In this document: in pieces, positions 53,419 through 63,298 of the stretch
Position numbering within the stretch: position 1 is the stretch's first letter
How the letters are laid out: each line of letters opens with the position of its first letter
Assembly: GCF_000472925.1 (NCBI RefSeq)
Contig: NZ_AXAS01000003.1
Span: 186,322-250,321 of the forward strand
DNA from: Bradyrhizobium sp. Ec3.3
Lineage (GTDB): Bacteria; Pseudomonadota; Alphaproteobacteria; Rhizobiales; Xanthobacteraceae
Reading direction: 5' to 3'
DNA: 64,000 nucleotides
The notes under the pieces: model-generated
Told to the model about the DNA's origin: nothing
The model's database searches: none
The model's input: only the letters and a program-made list of their open reading frames with translations
Translations under genes and position numbers: made by a program

Positions 53419-54237
53419 TCAGCCGAAGCGGCCGGTGATGTAGTCCTGGGTGCGCCGGTCGCTGGGCGACGTGAAGATCTTGCTGGTCTCGTCGAACTCG
53501 ATCAACTCGCCAAGATACATGAAGGCGGTCTTGTCGGAGACGCGCGCCGCCTGCTGCATGTTGTGGGTGACGATCGCGATCGTGTAGTTCTCTGCGAGCT
53601 CCTGGATAAGCTCCTCGACCTTGGCGGTCGAGATCGGATCGAGCGCCGAGCAGGGCTCGTCGAACAGGATCACCTCAGGACGCACCGCAACGGTGCGGGC
53701 GATACAGAGACGCTGCTGCTGGCCGCCGGAGAGCGACAGGCCGGAGGCGTTGAGCTTGTCCTTGACCTCGTTCCACAGCGCGCCGCCGCGCAGCGCCTTC
53801 TCGACCCGGTCGTCCATCTCGGACTTGGAGATCTTCTCATAGAGGCGGATGCCGAAGGCGATGTTCTCGTAGATCGTCATCGGGAACGGCGTCGGCTTCT
53901 GGAACACCATGCCGACGCGAGCGCGCAGCAGATTGAGGTCGAGCTTGGTGTCGAGGATGTTGGTCTGGTCGAGCATGAGCTGACCGGTGGCGCGCTGGCC
54001 CGGATAGAGATCGTACATCCGGTTGAAGATGCGCAGCAGGGTCGACTTGCCGCAGCCCGACGGACCGATGAACGCCGTAACGCGGTTGGTGCCGAGCGTC
54101 AGGTTGATGTTCTTCAGCGCGTGGTGCTCGCCGTAATAGAAATTGAGGTTGCGCACCGTCACCTTGGCCGGAGCCTCAGGCAGCGTCGGCGACGCCTGAC
54201 GTCCGGTGGAACTTACGGAAACGGACAGATCGCTCAT
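53419..54237 (-). CDS. pstB: Phosphate ABC transporter ATPase PstB
   Basis: A 272-residue ABC ATPase that energises high-affinity phosphate uptake. Walker A is GPSGCGKST, the signature is [13 protein letters not shown], Walker B is [13 protein letters not shown] and the His switch is [10 protein letters not shown]. The PstB-specific segment [18 protein letters not shown] start and [19 protein letters not shown] end are present. The ATG overlaps the pstA stop by four bases. Length and motifs are normal. Confidence 0.97.
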   Translation of the reverse strand: MSDLSVSVSSTGRQASPTLPEAPAKVTVRNLNFYYGEHHALKNINLTLGTNRVTAFIGPSGCGKSTLLRIFNRMYDLYPGQRATGQLMLDQTNILDTKLDLNLLRARVGMVFQKPTPFPMTIYENIAFGIRLYEKISKSEMDDRVEKALRGGALWNEVKDKLNASGLSLSGGQQQRLCIARTVAVRPEVILFDEPCSALDPISTAKVEELIQELAENYTIAIVTHNMQQAARVSDKTAFMYLGELIEFDETSKIFTSPSDRRTQDYITGRFG

Positions 54238-55079
54238 TTTGCAGTCCTCTCGGCGCCAAGAATGCGCGCGCCAATGTTCAGGGCAAGCACGGTCAGGGTG
54301 ATCAGCAGCGCCCCGCTCCAGGCCAGCTGCTTCCAGTAGGCGTAGGGGCTCTGCACGAAATTGTTGATGGTGACCGGCAGATTCGCCATCGTCTTGTTCA
54401 GGCTGAGGCTGAAGAACTGGTTCGACAAGGCGGTGAACAGCAGCGGCGCGGTCTCACCGGCAACGCGGGCGGTCGCGAGCAGCACACCGGTGATGAGGCC
54501 GGAGCGCGCCGCGCGGTAGGCGATCCGCTTGATCACCAGCGAGCGCGGCAGGCCGAGCGCGGAGGCCGCTTCGCGCAGCGCGTTCGGCACCAGCAGCAGC
54601 ATGTCCTCGGTCGTGCGCAGCACCACCGGGATCACGATGACGGCCAGCGCGAGGGAGCCGGCGATCGCGGAGAAGCCGCGCATCGGCACCACCACCGCGC
54701 CATAGATGAACAGGCCGATGATGATCGAGGGCGCGCTGAGCAGGATGTCGTTGATGAAGCGGATCACCGAGGTCAGCTTGTCGTTGCGGCCGTACTCGGC
54801 GAGATAGGTGCCGGCGAACAGGCCGAGCGGCGCGCCGATGCCGACGCCGATCACGGTCATGATGATCGAACCGATGATGGCATTGCGCAGGCCGCCTTCG
54901 GTCGAGCCCGGAGGCGGAGTGTCCGCGACGAAGAGCTGAAGGTTCAGACCGGTGAGGCCGTTGTAGAGCAGCGTGATCAGGATCAGCGCGAGCCAGGTCA
55001 CACCGAAGGCGGCGGCTGCGATGCAGAGCCCGCGGATCACGATGTCCTTGCGGCGGCGGCGTGCGTAGATCGGGTTCAT
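54234..55079 (-). CDS. pstA: Phosphate ABC transporter permease PstA
   Basis: A 281-residue permease with six helices. The EAA loop region is [48 protein letters not shown] in shortened form [11 protein letters not shown] and RVAGETAPL, the family's ATPase contact. N-terminal helix [20 protein letters not shown] and a C-terminal helix [17 protein letters not shown] bound the protein. It sits 4 bases after pstC and overlaps pstB. Confidence 0.96.
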   Translation of the reverse strand: MNPIYARRRRKDIVIRGLCIAAAAFGVTWLALILITLLYNGLTGLNLQLFVADTPPPGSTEGGLRNAIIGSIIMTVIGVGIGAPLGLFAGTYLAEYGRNDKLTSVIRFINDILLSAPSIIIGLFIYGAVVVPMRGFSAIAGSLALAVIVIPVVLRTTEDMLLLVPNALREAASALGLPRSLVIKRIAYRAARSGLITGVLLATARVAGETAPLLFTALSNQFFSLSLNKTMANLPVTINNFVQSPYAYWKQLAWSGALLITLTVLALNIGARILGAERTAK

Positions 55080-55083
55080 GGCG

Positions 55084-56073
55084 TCACTTCCCCGCCTTCT
55101 GTTCCAGCCGCAGCAGCATCAGCCGCGCACCGGCCAGCACGAAGAACGTGAGTACGAACAGCAGGAGGCCGAGCAGGATCAGGCCGGACTGGTGCAGGCC
55201 GTCGCTTTCGGCGAACTCGGATGCGATCGCCGCTGAGATCGTGGTGCCCGGCGCGAAGATCGAGGAGGAGATACGGAAGGAGTTGCCGATGATGAAGGTC
55301 ACCGCCATGGTCTCGCCGAGCGCGCGGCCGAGTGCCAGCATGACCCCGCCGATGATGCCGACACGCGTATAGGGGATCACCACGCTGCGCACGACCTCCC
55401 AGGTGGTGCAGCCGACGCCATAGGCGGCTTCCTTCAGGACCGGCGGCACGGTCTTGAACACGTCGACCGAGATCGAGGTGATGAAGGGCAGCACCATGAT
55501 CGCCAGGATCAGCGAGGCGTTGAACAGGCTGAGATAGGACGGCGGGCCGGCGAAGATCGCGCCCAGCACGGGAACGCCGTCGAACAGCTTGATCATGAAG
55601 GGCTGGAATGTGTTGGCCAGGAACGGACCCAGCACAAAGAAACCCCACATGCCGTAGATGATCGAGGGAATGCCGGCGAGCAGCTCGACCGCCATGCCGA
55701 TCGGGCGGCGCAGCCATTGCGGGCAGAGCTCGGTGAGGAAGATCGCAATCCCGAGCCCAACGGGGATGGCGATCAGCATCGCGATGAAGGAGGTAACGAG
55801 CGTGCCGTACATCGGCCCGAGTGCGCCGAGCACGGGCGGATCGGCCGAGGGCGCCCAGCGCTGCGTCCACAGGAACGAAAGGCCGTATTCCCTGATCGCC
55901 GGGAAGGCGCCGACGATCAGCGACAGGATGATGCCCCCTAAGATCAGGAGCACCGAGATCGCGCTGAGCCGCGTGATCCAGTAGAAGGTCATGTCGCCGA
56001 GCTTGAACGCGCTCAAGGCCTTGGCGCGGTCATATGGTCCGGCGTCGTCGACGATATCGCTCTGAACGGCCAT
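55084..56073 (-). CDS. pstC: Phosphate ABC transporter permease PstC
   Basis: A 329-residue permease partner of PstA. It has about six helices; the signature segment is [20 protein letters not shown] and [19 protein letters not shown], which contacts PstB. The periplasmic part includes [29 protein letters not shown], typical of PstC. Start is the ATG at 56073 ([10 protein letters not shown]); an earlier start at 56100 (MVQGIGVAE) cannot be excluded. A palindromic repeat of family G separates it from pstS, an arrangement that can give different expression of the two. Confidence 0.94.
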   Translation of the reverse strand: MAVQSDIVDDAGPYDRAKALSAFKLGDMTFYWITRLSAISVLLILGGIILSLIVGAFPAIREYGLSFLWTQRWAPSADPPVLGALGPMYGTLVTSFIAMLIAIPVGLGIAIFLTELCPQWLRRPIGMAVELLAGIPSIIYGMWGFFVLGPFLANTFQPFMIKLFDGVPVLGAIFAGPPSYLSLFNASLILAIMVLPFITSISVDVFKTVPPVLKEAAYGVGCTTWEVVRSVVIPYTRVGIIGGVMLALGRALGETMAVTFIIGNSFRISSSIFAPGTTISAAIASEFAESDGLHQSGLILLGLLLFVLTFFVLAGARLMLLRLEQKAGK

Positions 56074-56119
56074 CTCTGCCACGCCGATCCCCTGCACCAA
56101 TTTAGTTGCGCCTGTTGTC

Positions 56120-56236
56120 GGTCTCGTGCCCCGGATGCGGCGCAGCGCGAAGCGGTGCGACGCTGATCCGGGGCCGAAGTTGTGATGGTCCCGGCTCAGC
56201 GGCGCGGCATTTCATGCCGCACCGCGTCCGGGACAC
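56120..56236. repeat. Palindromic repeat, family G, between pstS and pstC
   Basis: It begins GGTCTCGTGCCCCGGATGC and ends CATGCCGCACCGCGTCCGGG ACA, the reverse of the element at 11483-11637. It fills most of the 170-base gap between pstS and pstC, which are otherwise one operon. Such elements can stabilise or partially end the upstream transcript. Confidence 0.78.
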
Positions 56237-56243
56237 AAGCATC

Positions 56244-57254
56244 TCAGCTCTTGATCTCGGCAGCCCAGGTCTTCTCGATCAGCTGGACGACGCTGTCCGG
56301 CATCGGGATGTAGTCGAGCTCCTCGGCCGCCTTGCCGCCGTTCTTGAAGGCCCAGCGGAAGAACTTGATGGCTTCCTGCGAGGCCGCCTTGTCGGTCGCA
56401 TCCTTGTGCATGAGGATGAAGGTCGCCGCGGTGATCGGCCAGGACTTGTCGCCGGGCTGGTCGGTCAGGATCACGTAATAGCCGGGCGCCTTGGACCAGT
56501 CGGCGTTGGACGCGGCCGCCTGGAACGCCTCGACGGTCGGCTGCACCGGCTTGCCGGCCTTGTTGACGAGACCGGTGTAGGTCAGCTTGTTCTGCTTGGC
56601 ATAGGCGTACTCGACATAGCCGATCGAGTTCTTGGTCTGGCTGATGTTGCCGGACACGCCTTCGTTGCCCTTGGCGCCGACGCCGACCGGCCATTCGACG
56701 GCCGTGCCCTCGCCGACCTTGCTCTTCCAGTCCGCGCTGGCCTTGGAGAGGTAGTTGGTGAAGTTGAAGGTGGTGCCCGAACCGTCGGAGCGGCGCACGA
56801 CCGTGATCGCCTCGGAGGGCAGCTTCACGTTCGGATTGAGCTTCTTGATGGCCGGATCATCCCACTTGGTGATCTTGCCGAGATAGACGCTGGCGAGCGT
56901 CTCGCCGTCGAACACCAGTTCGCCGGCCTTCACGCCCTCGATGTTGACCACGGGAACGATGGCGCCCATGACCATCGGCCACTGCGCGAGACCGTCCTTG
57001 TCGAGTTGCTCTGCCTTGAGCGGAGCGTCGGTCGCGCCGAAGGTCACCGTCTTGGCCTGGATCTGCTTGATGCCGCCGCCGGAGCCGATCGACTGGTAGT
57101 TCAGACCGTTGCCGGTCTCCTTCTTGTAGGCGTCAGCCCACTTCGAATAGATCGGGAACGGGAAGGTCGCACCGGCGCCGGTGATATCGGCAGCGAAGGC
57201 CGACGTCGATGCGGCCACCAGGCCAGCAGCGACGATAGTTTTGATGAAATTCAT
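56244..57254 (-). CDS. pstS: Phosphate ABC transporter substrate-binding protein PstS
   Basis: A 336-residue periplasmic phosphate-binding protein. The signal peptide is [20 protein letters not shown]. Phosphate-binding segments are [47 protein letters not shown] and [14 protein letters not shown], all typical of PstS. The ATG at 57254 has GGAGA upstream. It is the first gene after a Pho box at 57352-57369 and should be induced by PhoB during phosphate shortage. The gene order phoR-pstS-pstC-pstA-pstB-phoU-phoB is the usual one in alphaproteobacteria. Confidence 0.97.
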   Translation of the reverse strand: MNFIKTIVAAGLVAASTSAFAADITGAGATFPFPIYSKWADAYKKETGNGLNYQSIGSGGGIKQIQAKTVTFGATDAPLKAEQLDKDGLAQWPMVMGAIVPVVNIEGVKAGELVFDGETLASVYLGKITKWDDPAIKKLNPNVKLPSEAITVVRRSDGSGTTFNFTNYLSKASADWKSKVGEGTAVEWPVGVGAKGNEGVSGNISQTKNSIGYVEYAYAKQNKLTYTGLVNKAGKPVQPTVEAFQAAASNADWSKAPGYYVILTDQPGDKSWPITAATFILMHKDATDKAASQEAIKFFRWAFKNGGKAAEELDYIPMPDSVVQLIEKTWAAEIKS

Positions 57255-57351
57255 GCTGGTCTCCATAGGGGGAGCGAAGCGCCATGCGCGCCCGATCGCG
57301 CTCCCGCGCCGCCCCTTTAGGAGCGGTCGGTAGTGCTTTTACGAAGGTTTC

Positions 57352-57369
57352 GTGACAGTCGGATGACAG
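57352..57369 (-). promoter_or_regulatory. Pho box upstream of pstS
   Basis: On the minus strand the sequence is CTGTCAT-CCGA-CTGTCAC, two 7-bp direct repeats spaced by 4, matching the PhoB-binding consensus. It is 98 bases before the pstS start and should give PhoB-dependent induction. Confidence 0.85.
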
Positions 57370-57396
57370 GTTTAAGCTACTGAAATAACTTTGATT

Positions 57397-58695
57397 TCAG
57401 CTCGAAGCCGGGGGCTTCGCCTGGGGAAAACAGGCGGTGAAAGTGGCGCCCTGTTTGAGCACGCTTTCGATCAAAAGCCGGCCGCGATGCCGGTTAACAA
57501 TATGTTTCACCAGCGATAATCCGAGGCCCGTCCCGCCCTGCGAGCGGCTGTCGCCGACGTCAACCCGATAGAAGCGCTCGGTCAGCCGCGGCAGGTGTTC
57601 CGGTGCAATCCCGGGCCCGAAGTCGCGCACCATGACGCGGATCTCCGGCGAGCCGTCGGCCGCAGTGACCATGGTGAGCGAGACGATCACCCGCCCGCCC
57701 GAGGCGCCGTATTTCAGCGCATTCTCGATCAGGTTCTCGAACAGGCGCAACAGCTCCTCGCGGTCGCCCGCGATCATCACCGCCGTCTCCGGCAGATCGA
57801 TCTCGACGTCCACCTGCCGCTCGCGCGCCAGCGGTTCGAGCCCGTCGGCGACCTGGCGGATGATCGGCACGACATCGACCAGCGTGTCGGGCCGCACATG
57901 CGCCGACAATTCCACCCGCGACAGCGACAGCAGATCGTCGATCAGCCGCGCCATGCGCGTCGCCTGGGTGTGCATGATGCCGAGGAAGCGCTCGCGCGCC
58001 TTGGGATCGTCCTTGGCCTGGCCCTGGAGCGTGTCGATGAAGCCGGAGAGCGCGGCCAGCGGCGTGCGCAGCTCGTGGCTGGCATTGGCGACGAAATCGG
58101 CGCGCATCTCCTCGACCCGGCGCAGCGGCGTCTGGTCATGGAAGGTCATCAACATGCATTTGTCGGCGCCGCCGAACGTGGTCGGCACCGGGACCGGCGT
58201 GATGATCAGCTCCATCCAGCGATCGACCGGAACGTGATCGAGATAATCGGCGCGGCGTGGCTCGGATGTAGCGATCGCCTCGCGCAGCGCAGTGATGATC
58301 TCGGGCGAGCGCAACGCGAACTGGGCGAGCTCGTTCTTGCGCAGCGCCGGCGCAAGCTGGGCTGCGGCGGCATTGAGATGGATGACGCGCCCGGCGCGGT
58401 CGAGCAGCACGGCCGGGTCCGGCATGCCCGAGACCACCGCGGCTACCGCTGCGCTTTCGACCGGGTTGATGCGGCGGACGTCGTCGCGCGAGGCTGCGGT
58501 ATCGTGCAGTCGCCAGGGGATCAGCGCCGCGGCCGCGATGCAGAGGAAGACCGCGACCGCCCGCGTCACCGACAATTCCCCGAGCGAGACCACCACCGAC
58601 AGCGCCAGCGCCGCTGCGATCAGGATGATCGCAGAATGCCGCAGCCGGTCGGACCAGGGCTGGACCGAGGGAGAAGGGTGGGCGTCGATCGCCAT
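57397..58695 (-). CDS. phoR: Phosphate regulon sensor histidine kinase PhoR
   Basis: A 432-residue membrane-bound sensor kinase of PhoB. Two N-terminal helices (SAIILIAAALALSVVVSLGEL; VTRAVAVFLCIAAAALIPW) anchor it; a PAS domain follows (MPDPAVLLDRAGRVIHLNAAAAQLAP). The phosphoaccepting His is in NASHELRTPLAALSGF, and the ATP-binding domain has NLIENALKYG, DFGPGIAPEHL and GGTGLGLSLVKHI. It ends 27 bases before the Pho box; phosphate sensing is through PstSCAB-PhoU. Confidence 0.96.
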   Translation of the reverse strand: MAIDAHPSPSVQPWSDRLRHSAIILIAAALALSVVVSLGELSVTRAVAVFLCIAAAALIPWRLHDTAASRDDVRRINPVESAAVAAVVSGMPDPAVLLDRAGRVIHLNAAAAQLAPALRKNELAQFALRSPEIITALREAIATSEPRRADYLDHVPVDRWMELIITPVPVPTTFGGADKCMLMTFHDQTPLRRVEEMRADFVANASHELRTPLAALSGFIDTLQGQAKDDPKARERFLGIMHTQATRMARLIDDLLSLSRVELSAHVRPDTLVDVVPIIRQVADGLEPLARERQVDVEIDLPETAVMIAGDREELLRLFENLIENALKYGASGGRVIVSLTMVTAADGSPEIRVMVRDFGPGIAPEHLPRLTERFYRVDVGDSRSQGGTGLGLSLVKHIVNRHRGRLLIESVLKQGATFTACFPQAKPPASS

Positions 58696-58729
58696 CGGGG
58701 CAGGCTTCTCCTTAGGAATTGTCGGCCGG

Positions 58730-59785
58730 TCAGGCGCTCTTGTCGCTGCGCTCTCTCACATAAGCGGCTTCGCGCGCAGGGCCGGGATCGAGCTTGAGGG
58801 CCGCCTGTTGCAGGCGTTTGGATCGGGCGCCGATAATAACCTCTCGAAACGTCAGCAAGATTACAGATATGACAAAGGGCGAAAGATAATAGAGGACGCG
58901 GAACAGGAGCATTCCCCCAAGGAGCTCCTCACGGTCCATCTGCCACAACCCGACCAGCATGGCCGCATCGAACACGCCGAGCCCGCCGGGAGAGTGGCTG
59001 GCGAAGCCGAGCAGCGTGGCGGACACGAAGATCACCGCGACCACGACGAAGCCGAGATTGGGCTCGTCCGGAACCAGCACGTACATCGCGAGCGCGCAGA
59101 AGCCGAGATCGACGATGCCGATCGCGATCTGGAGCAGCGTCAGCGGCCCGCCCGGCAGCACCACCGTCCAGGGACCACGACCGACCACGCGCGGCTGGGT
59201 CCAGACCCAGACGACATAGGCGACCAGCGCGACGATGATCGCCATCGCGACCAGCCGGTTGAGCCAGGGCGGCAGCTGGTCGATCGAGGCCGCGGCTTCG
59301 GGGTGATAGCTGATCCCGAGGCCGAGCACCGCGGCGTTGCCGAGCCAGAAGGTCAGGCCGGCAAGGAAGCAGATCTTGGCGACGTCGATCGCATTGAGGC
59401 CCCAGGCCGAGTAGATGCGATAGCGCACCGCGCCGCCGGTGAAGACGCTGGCGCCGACATTGTGACCGATCGAGTAGCTGGTGAAGGCGGCGAGCGCATT
59501 GATGCGGTAGGGAACGTGGGCGTGGCCGATCGCGCGCGTCGCAAACAGATCGTAGAAGGTCAGGGTGAAATAGCCGGCGGCCACGAACAGCGCCGCCATC
59601 GCGATCTGGCTCGGCTCGGTGCTCTTGATCGCCTCGACCACCTCGTTGAAGTCGATGCCGCGCAGCATGTGGTAAAGCACGTAGCAAGCGATGCCGATGA
59701 CCGTCACGCTGATCACGACGCCAAGCTTATGCAGGATTTGCTTCTGGCGCAGCAACGTCATCGCCCTGCGTATGGCTTCCAGCAT
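58730..59785 (-). CDS. Lysylphosphatidylglycerol-synthase-like flippase domain protein (UPF0104)
   Basis: A 351-residue integral membrane protein with about eight helices. It resembles the flippase half of MprF (LPG synthase transmembrane region): VVEAIKSTEPSQIAMAALFVAAGYF, NALAAFTSYSIGHNVGASVFTGGAVRYRIYS, ICFLAGLTFWLGN, LGFASHSPGGLGVFDAAML and FRVLYYLSPFV. No synthase domain follows. The protein may flip lipids or export a lipid-linked product; the substrate is unknown. It is at the end of the Pho region, 34 bases from phoR, on the same strand. Confidence 0.85.
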   Translation of the reverse strand: MLEAIRRAMTLLRQKQILHKLGVVISVTVIGIACYVLYHMLRGIDFNEVVEAIKSTEPSQIAMAALFVAAGYFTLTFYDLFATRAIGHAHVPYRINALAAFTSYSIGHNVGASVFTGGAVRYRIYSAWGLNAIDVAKICFLAGLTFWLGNAAVLGLGISYHPEAAASIDQLPPWLNRLVAMAIIVALVAYVVWVWTQPRVVGRGPWTVVLPGGPLTLLQIAIGIVDLGFCALAMYVLVPDEPNLGFVVVAVIFVSATLLGFASHSPGGLGVFDAAMLVGLWQMDREELLGGMLLFRVLYYLSPFVISVILLTFREVIIGARSKRLQQAALKLDPGPAREAAYVRERSDKSA

Positions 59786-60259
59786 CTAGACCTCGAACTA
59801 CGCTTCCGCGGCCGTGGCGGCCGCGAAGTGGCAAACGAACAGGCAGTCGGCGAACCCTTGGCGCCGGCTCCAGCTTCGCGCTTGCCCCCCACCCCTCCAG
59901 TAGCGCGTTTTGAGCCGGAGTGGAATTCGCCAATAAGCACAAAAACGCGTTTCTTCAATATTTTAGGCGGGTATCCGCGTTTGCCCTGCACCGTTTGGTT
60001 CTTTTCCGCGACGGCCGTTGCCGAATCTCTATCGCGATCCTGCGTACGGGCCGTGAAGTTTTGATGATCTCGCCCGGGGCAATGTTCCACCGCGGCTTAA
60101 GCCGGCGTCAATCTTCGGGCCTTCGATCGGCGGCGGAAAGGCAAGGCGGGACGCAGTTTTGGCATGCACCGAAGCGCCGTGGCCGTGTGCGGCGCCCAAG
60201 GCGCAGCCACTGGGACAGTCAACGCGCCTTGCGGATAGGCAGGGGTGCAAGCGCAAAGC
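59786..60259. other. Intergenic region, no gene seen
   Basis: 474 bases between the flippase gene and the small membrane protein gene. I see no convincing coding frame. It contains an imperfect palindrome with CTTCCGCG (59803-59810) and CCGCGAAG (59821-59828) around GGCCGT/GGCGG, an AT-rich patch near 59930-59975 that could hold a promoter, and otherwise unremarkable sequence. Confidence 0.5.
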
Positions 60260-60556
60260 TCAGGCCGCGGGTGCGCTGCGCGAGACGACCCAGTTGCGCA
60301 GGCAGGCGCCAATGGTGCAGCCGACGAGATAGCAGCCGAACATGACAAGGCCGAGGTCGAGCCAGTAGCCGAAACGGCCGGGGACCACGCGGGCGAGCGA
60401 GACCGCGACCAACGCGGCCACGAGGACCGCAAGCCAGCGGGCCAGCACCTTCGAGGTGCCGCTACCGCGCTGGACCACCGAGATCCATCCCATCGCCAGC
60501 CCGAGCAGCAGCGATCCGACCAGCCAACCCCAATGGAACGACAGCAGAAAGGACAT
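60260..60556 (-). CDS. Small membrane protein coupled to the OmpA-like gene
   Basis: A 98-residue protein with three predicted membrane helices (FLLSFHWGWLVGSLLLGLAMGW; LARWLAVLVAALVAVSLARV; YWLDLGLVMFGCYLVGCTIGA). Its start lies one base after the stop of the OmpA/BON protein gene, so they are almost certainly co-translated. I recall similar proteins after OmpA-family genes in Bradyrhizobium, without a known role. It may be a partner or anchor for the OmpA-like protein; inference from position only. Confidence 0.75.
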   Translation of the reverse strand: MSFLLSFHWGWLVGSLLLGLAMGWISVVQRGSGTSKVLARWLAVLVAALVAVSLARVVPGRFGYWLDLGLVMFGCYLVGCTIGACLRNWVVSRSAPAA

Positions 60557-60557
60557 G

Positions 60558-61952
60558 TCATCTCACCAGAAATTCGATGCGGCGGTTTTGCGCCTTGCCT
60601 TCGTCGGTATCGTTGCCGGCGACCGGCTGCGTGCTGCCATAGCCGACCGCCGTGAAGCGATCGGCAGGAAGGCCCGCCTTGACCAGATAGTCGATCACGG
60701 CCTGGGCGCGCTTCTCCGACAGCGCCTGGTTGAAGGCGTCCTCGCCGTCGGAATCGGTGTGGCCGGCGACCTCGATGATGGCGTTCGGGCAGCGCAGCGC
60801 CGTTTCGATGAGGTGATCGAGCAGGCCTGCGGAATCCGGGTCGATCGTGGCGCGCTTCGGCTCGAAGCGGATCTTGCCCTTGGTCAGGAGCTCGGAGAAC
60901 AGCTGCTGACAGACCGTGCCGTCGACCGGACCTGCGGCAGGCTTCACCGTGATTTCCGGCTTGTACTGCCAGGTCTTGGGAAAATCCTTGCCAAGGCCTG
61001 CCCGGATATCGGCGGCCGCGCCCTCATAGAGCGCATCGCCCGACAGCTTGACCTCGCGATCCGTCACAACCAGCGTGCCGGTCGAGAGCCGAGACAATGC
61101 GCCAAGCGCGGCGACCACCGAATTGCCGAACGAAGCAGGCGCGCCGACACTGGCCTTGAGATTGTCGACGATCTTCTCGCCGAAGAATTTTCGCCCAGCC
61201 GCCGTGGCGATGGCCGCGTGGATGGTGTTGTCGGGCACGTAGCCGGTCAGCGTCACGGTGGCCGCGACCGGATCCTTGTAGGCCTGGAAGATGTAAGGCG
61301 GCGCCTTGATGTCGTTGGTCGCGACCGAAAAACCCTCCGGCAAATTCTTCAACGCCGCCGCAATGGCTTCGCGGCCGCCGAGCTCGCGCGCCATGCCGGA
61401 CAGGCTGACGTTGGTATCGGAGATCGTGATCTTGCCGTCCTTGAGCTTGCCGACCTGGTCGAGCAGGAGCATCGCGGCATTCTCGAAGCGCGGCGGCGCG
61501 CCGCGCGCCAATCCCATCTGATCGGCGACCTCGATGCCGCCGAGGTCCTTGCGGGCGGCCTCCATCAGCCGGCCCTTGACCCCCGGCAGCGGCGCGCTGC
61601 CGGACAGCGTGACCCGGACGACGTCCCGTTCCGCATTCCAGACGAAAGGCTTGGCCTCGGGAACCAGCCGGGTCTGGTCGTCGACCAGGCGCACGCCCGG
61701 CACGGTTTCGACCGCCATGACGGCGTCGCGGCGGCCCTCCTCCGAGAACGCTTCGGCGGCAAAACTGACGTCGCGGCCGGCCACCGCGATCCGGGTCTTG
61801 TCCAGGACGGTATTTTTCAGGGCGGCGGCGGATCGGGCGGAGAGGTCGGCCTCCAGCGGCAAGGTGTTATTCCAGGCCGCAATTCCCCACATGACGGCCA
61901 AGGGGATCAATCCCGGCCACCATTTGCTGGCCCACCTGAAAAGCTTCTGCAT
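60558..61952 (-). CDS. BON and OmpA domain envelope protein
   Basis: A 464-residue protein with an N-terminal membrane helix (WWPGLIPLAVMWGIAAWN), then two or more BON-like modules (SEEGRRDAVMAVETVPGVRLVDD; VPDNTIHAAIATAAGRKFFG), and a C-terminal OmpA peptidoglycan-binding domain: IEVAGHTDSDGEDAFNQALSEKRAQAVIDYL and PVAGNDTDEGKAQNRRIEFLV. BON domains bind phospholipids; the OmpA domain binds peptidoglycan. The layout resembles ArfA/Rv0899-type proteins, but function here is unknown. The ATG at 61952 starts the membrane helix; a longer frame exists. One base separates it from the small membrane protein. Confidence 0.85.
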   Translation of the reverse strand: MQKLFRWASKWWPGLIPLAVMWGIAAWNNTLPLEADLSARSAAALKNTVLDKTRIAVAGRDVSFAAEAFSEEGRRDAVMAVETVPGVRLVDDQTRLVPEAKPFVWNAERDVVRVTLSGSAPLPGVKGRLMEAARKDLGGIEVADQMGLARGAPPRFENAAMLLLDQVGKLKDGKITISDTNVSLSGMARELGGREAIAAALKNLPEGFSVATNDIKAPPYIFQAYKDPVAATVTLTGYVPDNTIHAAIATAAGRKFFGEKIVDNLKASVGAPASFGNSVVAALGALSRLSTGTLVVTDREVKLSGDALYEGAAADIRAGLGKDFPKTWQYKPEITVKPAAGPVDGTVCQQLFSELLTKGKIRFEPKRATIDPDSAGLLDHLIETALRCPNAIIEVAGHTDSDGEDAFNQALSEKRAQAVIDYLVKAGLPADRFTAVGYGSTQPVAGNDTDEGKAQNRRIEFLVR

Positions 61953-62080
61953 TCGACGACCCGAACTCTGGAACCGGAGACAAAACAAACCCTTGGCGGG
62001 CTGTCAAACCGGAAATGGCGGCGTTGTGAAGGCTTGGGGTGAGCAACCGGACTAACTTTTTCTTCAAGGGTTCCCCCCTA

Positions 62081-62108
62081 GGTTGACCGTGGAATGCCGG
62101 GGTCAACC
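62081..62108 (+). promoter_or_regulatory. Perfect inverted repeat just before the polysaccharide deacetylase start
   Basis: GGTTGACC (62081-62088) and GGTCAACC (62101-62108) flank 12 bases. It ends eight bases before the ATG at 62117, where no standard ribosome binding site is visible. It could be an operator or an RNA hairpin affecting translation. Confidence 0.5.
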
Positions 62109-62116
62109 AGCCTTCA

Positions 62117-63175
62117 ATGAAACAACTGCGCAACAACGTCATCCGCGTCGGGCTGGAAGCACTCTATTTCAGCGGGGCGCACCACCTGCTGCGGCCGCTG
62201 CTCGCCGGCGTCGGCGCGATTTTCATGCTGCACCATGTGCGGCCGCCCCGGGAGGATGCGTTTCAGCCCAATCGGCATCTCGAGGTCACGCCGGACTTCC
62301 TGCGCACCACGCTGCGCCATCTGCGTTCGCACGACATCGACATCGTCTCGATGGACGAATTGCATGAGCGGCTGGTGCAGGGCCGGTTCACCCGCCGCTT
62401 CGCCGCCTTCACGCTCGACGACGGCTACCGCGACAACCGGGATTTTGCGCTCCCCGTGCTGCGCGAATTCGGCGCACCTTCCACCATCTATGTCGCGACC
62501 GATTTCGCCGAGGGCACCGGACGTCTCTGGTGGATCGCGCTCGAGGCCGTCATTGCCAAGGCGAGCCATGTCGAGGTGCAAATCGGCAACGCCGCATTGC
62601 GTCTCGATGCCACGACCGCGCCGGCGAAGCAGGCGGCATTCGACCGCCTGCATGACTGGCTGCGCGCGTTGCCGGGCGAGCACGACCTCCAGCGCGAGAT
62701 CACCACGCTCTGCGCGAGGTATGATGTCGACATGCCAGCGCTCTGCCGCGACCTCTGCCTGTCCTGGGACGAGCTGAAGGCGCTGACTGCGGATCCGCAA
62801 GTCGCGATCGGCGCCCATACCATCACCCATTGCAATCTCGCCAAGCAGAGCGAGGAGATCGTCGCGCGGGAGATGGCAGCGAGCCGCGTGCGGATCGAAC
62901 ACGCGCTCGGCCGCCCCGTGCAGCACTTCGCCTATCCCTATGGCGACCGGCATGCCGCGGGGAATCGCGAATTCGCGCTGGCCGCGGCGAGCGGCTTCAA
63001 GACCGCCGTGACGACGCGCCCGGGCATGCTGTTCGCCGAGAATGCCGGCCACCCGACCGCACTGCCGCGCGTCTCGCTCAACGGCAATTACCAGGACGCC
63101 CGCATCCTGCCAGTGCTGACTTCGGGCACCGCCACTGCGATGTGGAACGGCTTCCGCCGGTTTGCGGCGGCTTAA
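62117..63175 (+). CDS. Polysaccharide deacetylase family protein
   Basis: A 352-residue NodB-homology-type deacetylase. Catalytic and metal residues are in FTLDDGYRDNRDFALPVL (the Asp-Asp motif) and GAHTITHCNL (His-x-x-x-His), with PYGDRHAAGN later. The N-terminus is hydrophobic in places (LLRPLLAGVGAIFMLHHV) but has no clear signal peptide. Such enzymes remove acetyl groups from surface polysaccharide or peptidoglycan sugars. An inverted repeat overlaps the usual ribosome-binding position. No other polysaccharide genes adjoin. Confidence 0.88.
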   Translation: MKQLRNNVIRVGLEALYFSGAHHLLRPLLAGVGAIFMLHHVRPPREDAFQPNRHLEVTPDFLRTTLRHLRSHDIDIVSMDELHERLVQGRFTRRFAAFTLDDGYRDNRDFALPVLREFGAPSTIYVATDFAEGTGRLWWIALEAVIAKASHVEVQIGNAALRLDATTAPAKQAAFDRLHDWLRALPGEHDLQREITTLCARYDVDMPALCRDLCLSWDELKALTADPQVAIGAHTITHCNLAKQSEEIVAREMAASRVRIEHALGRPVQHFAYPYGDRHAAGNREFALAAASGFKTAVTTRPGMLFAENAGHPTALPRVSLNGNYQDARILPVLTSGTATAMWNGFRRFAAA

Positions 63176-63298
63176 ATTGATCCCGTTACTCCGACCTCAT
63201 CCTGAGGAGCGCTCCGAAGGAGCGCGGGTCAGGCAGCTGCACTTCCTTGACTCCCCCCATCACCCCGCCCACAACGAGCGGCAACCAAGGGAGGCGTC

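Noticed and set aside
60456..62042. A 528-residue plus-strand frame opposite the OmpA/BON gene
   Set aside because: The minus strand carries a clear OmpA domain; the plus frame has no motif.
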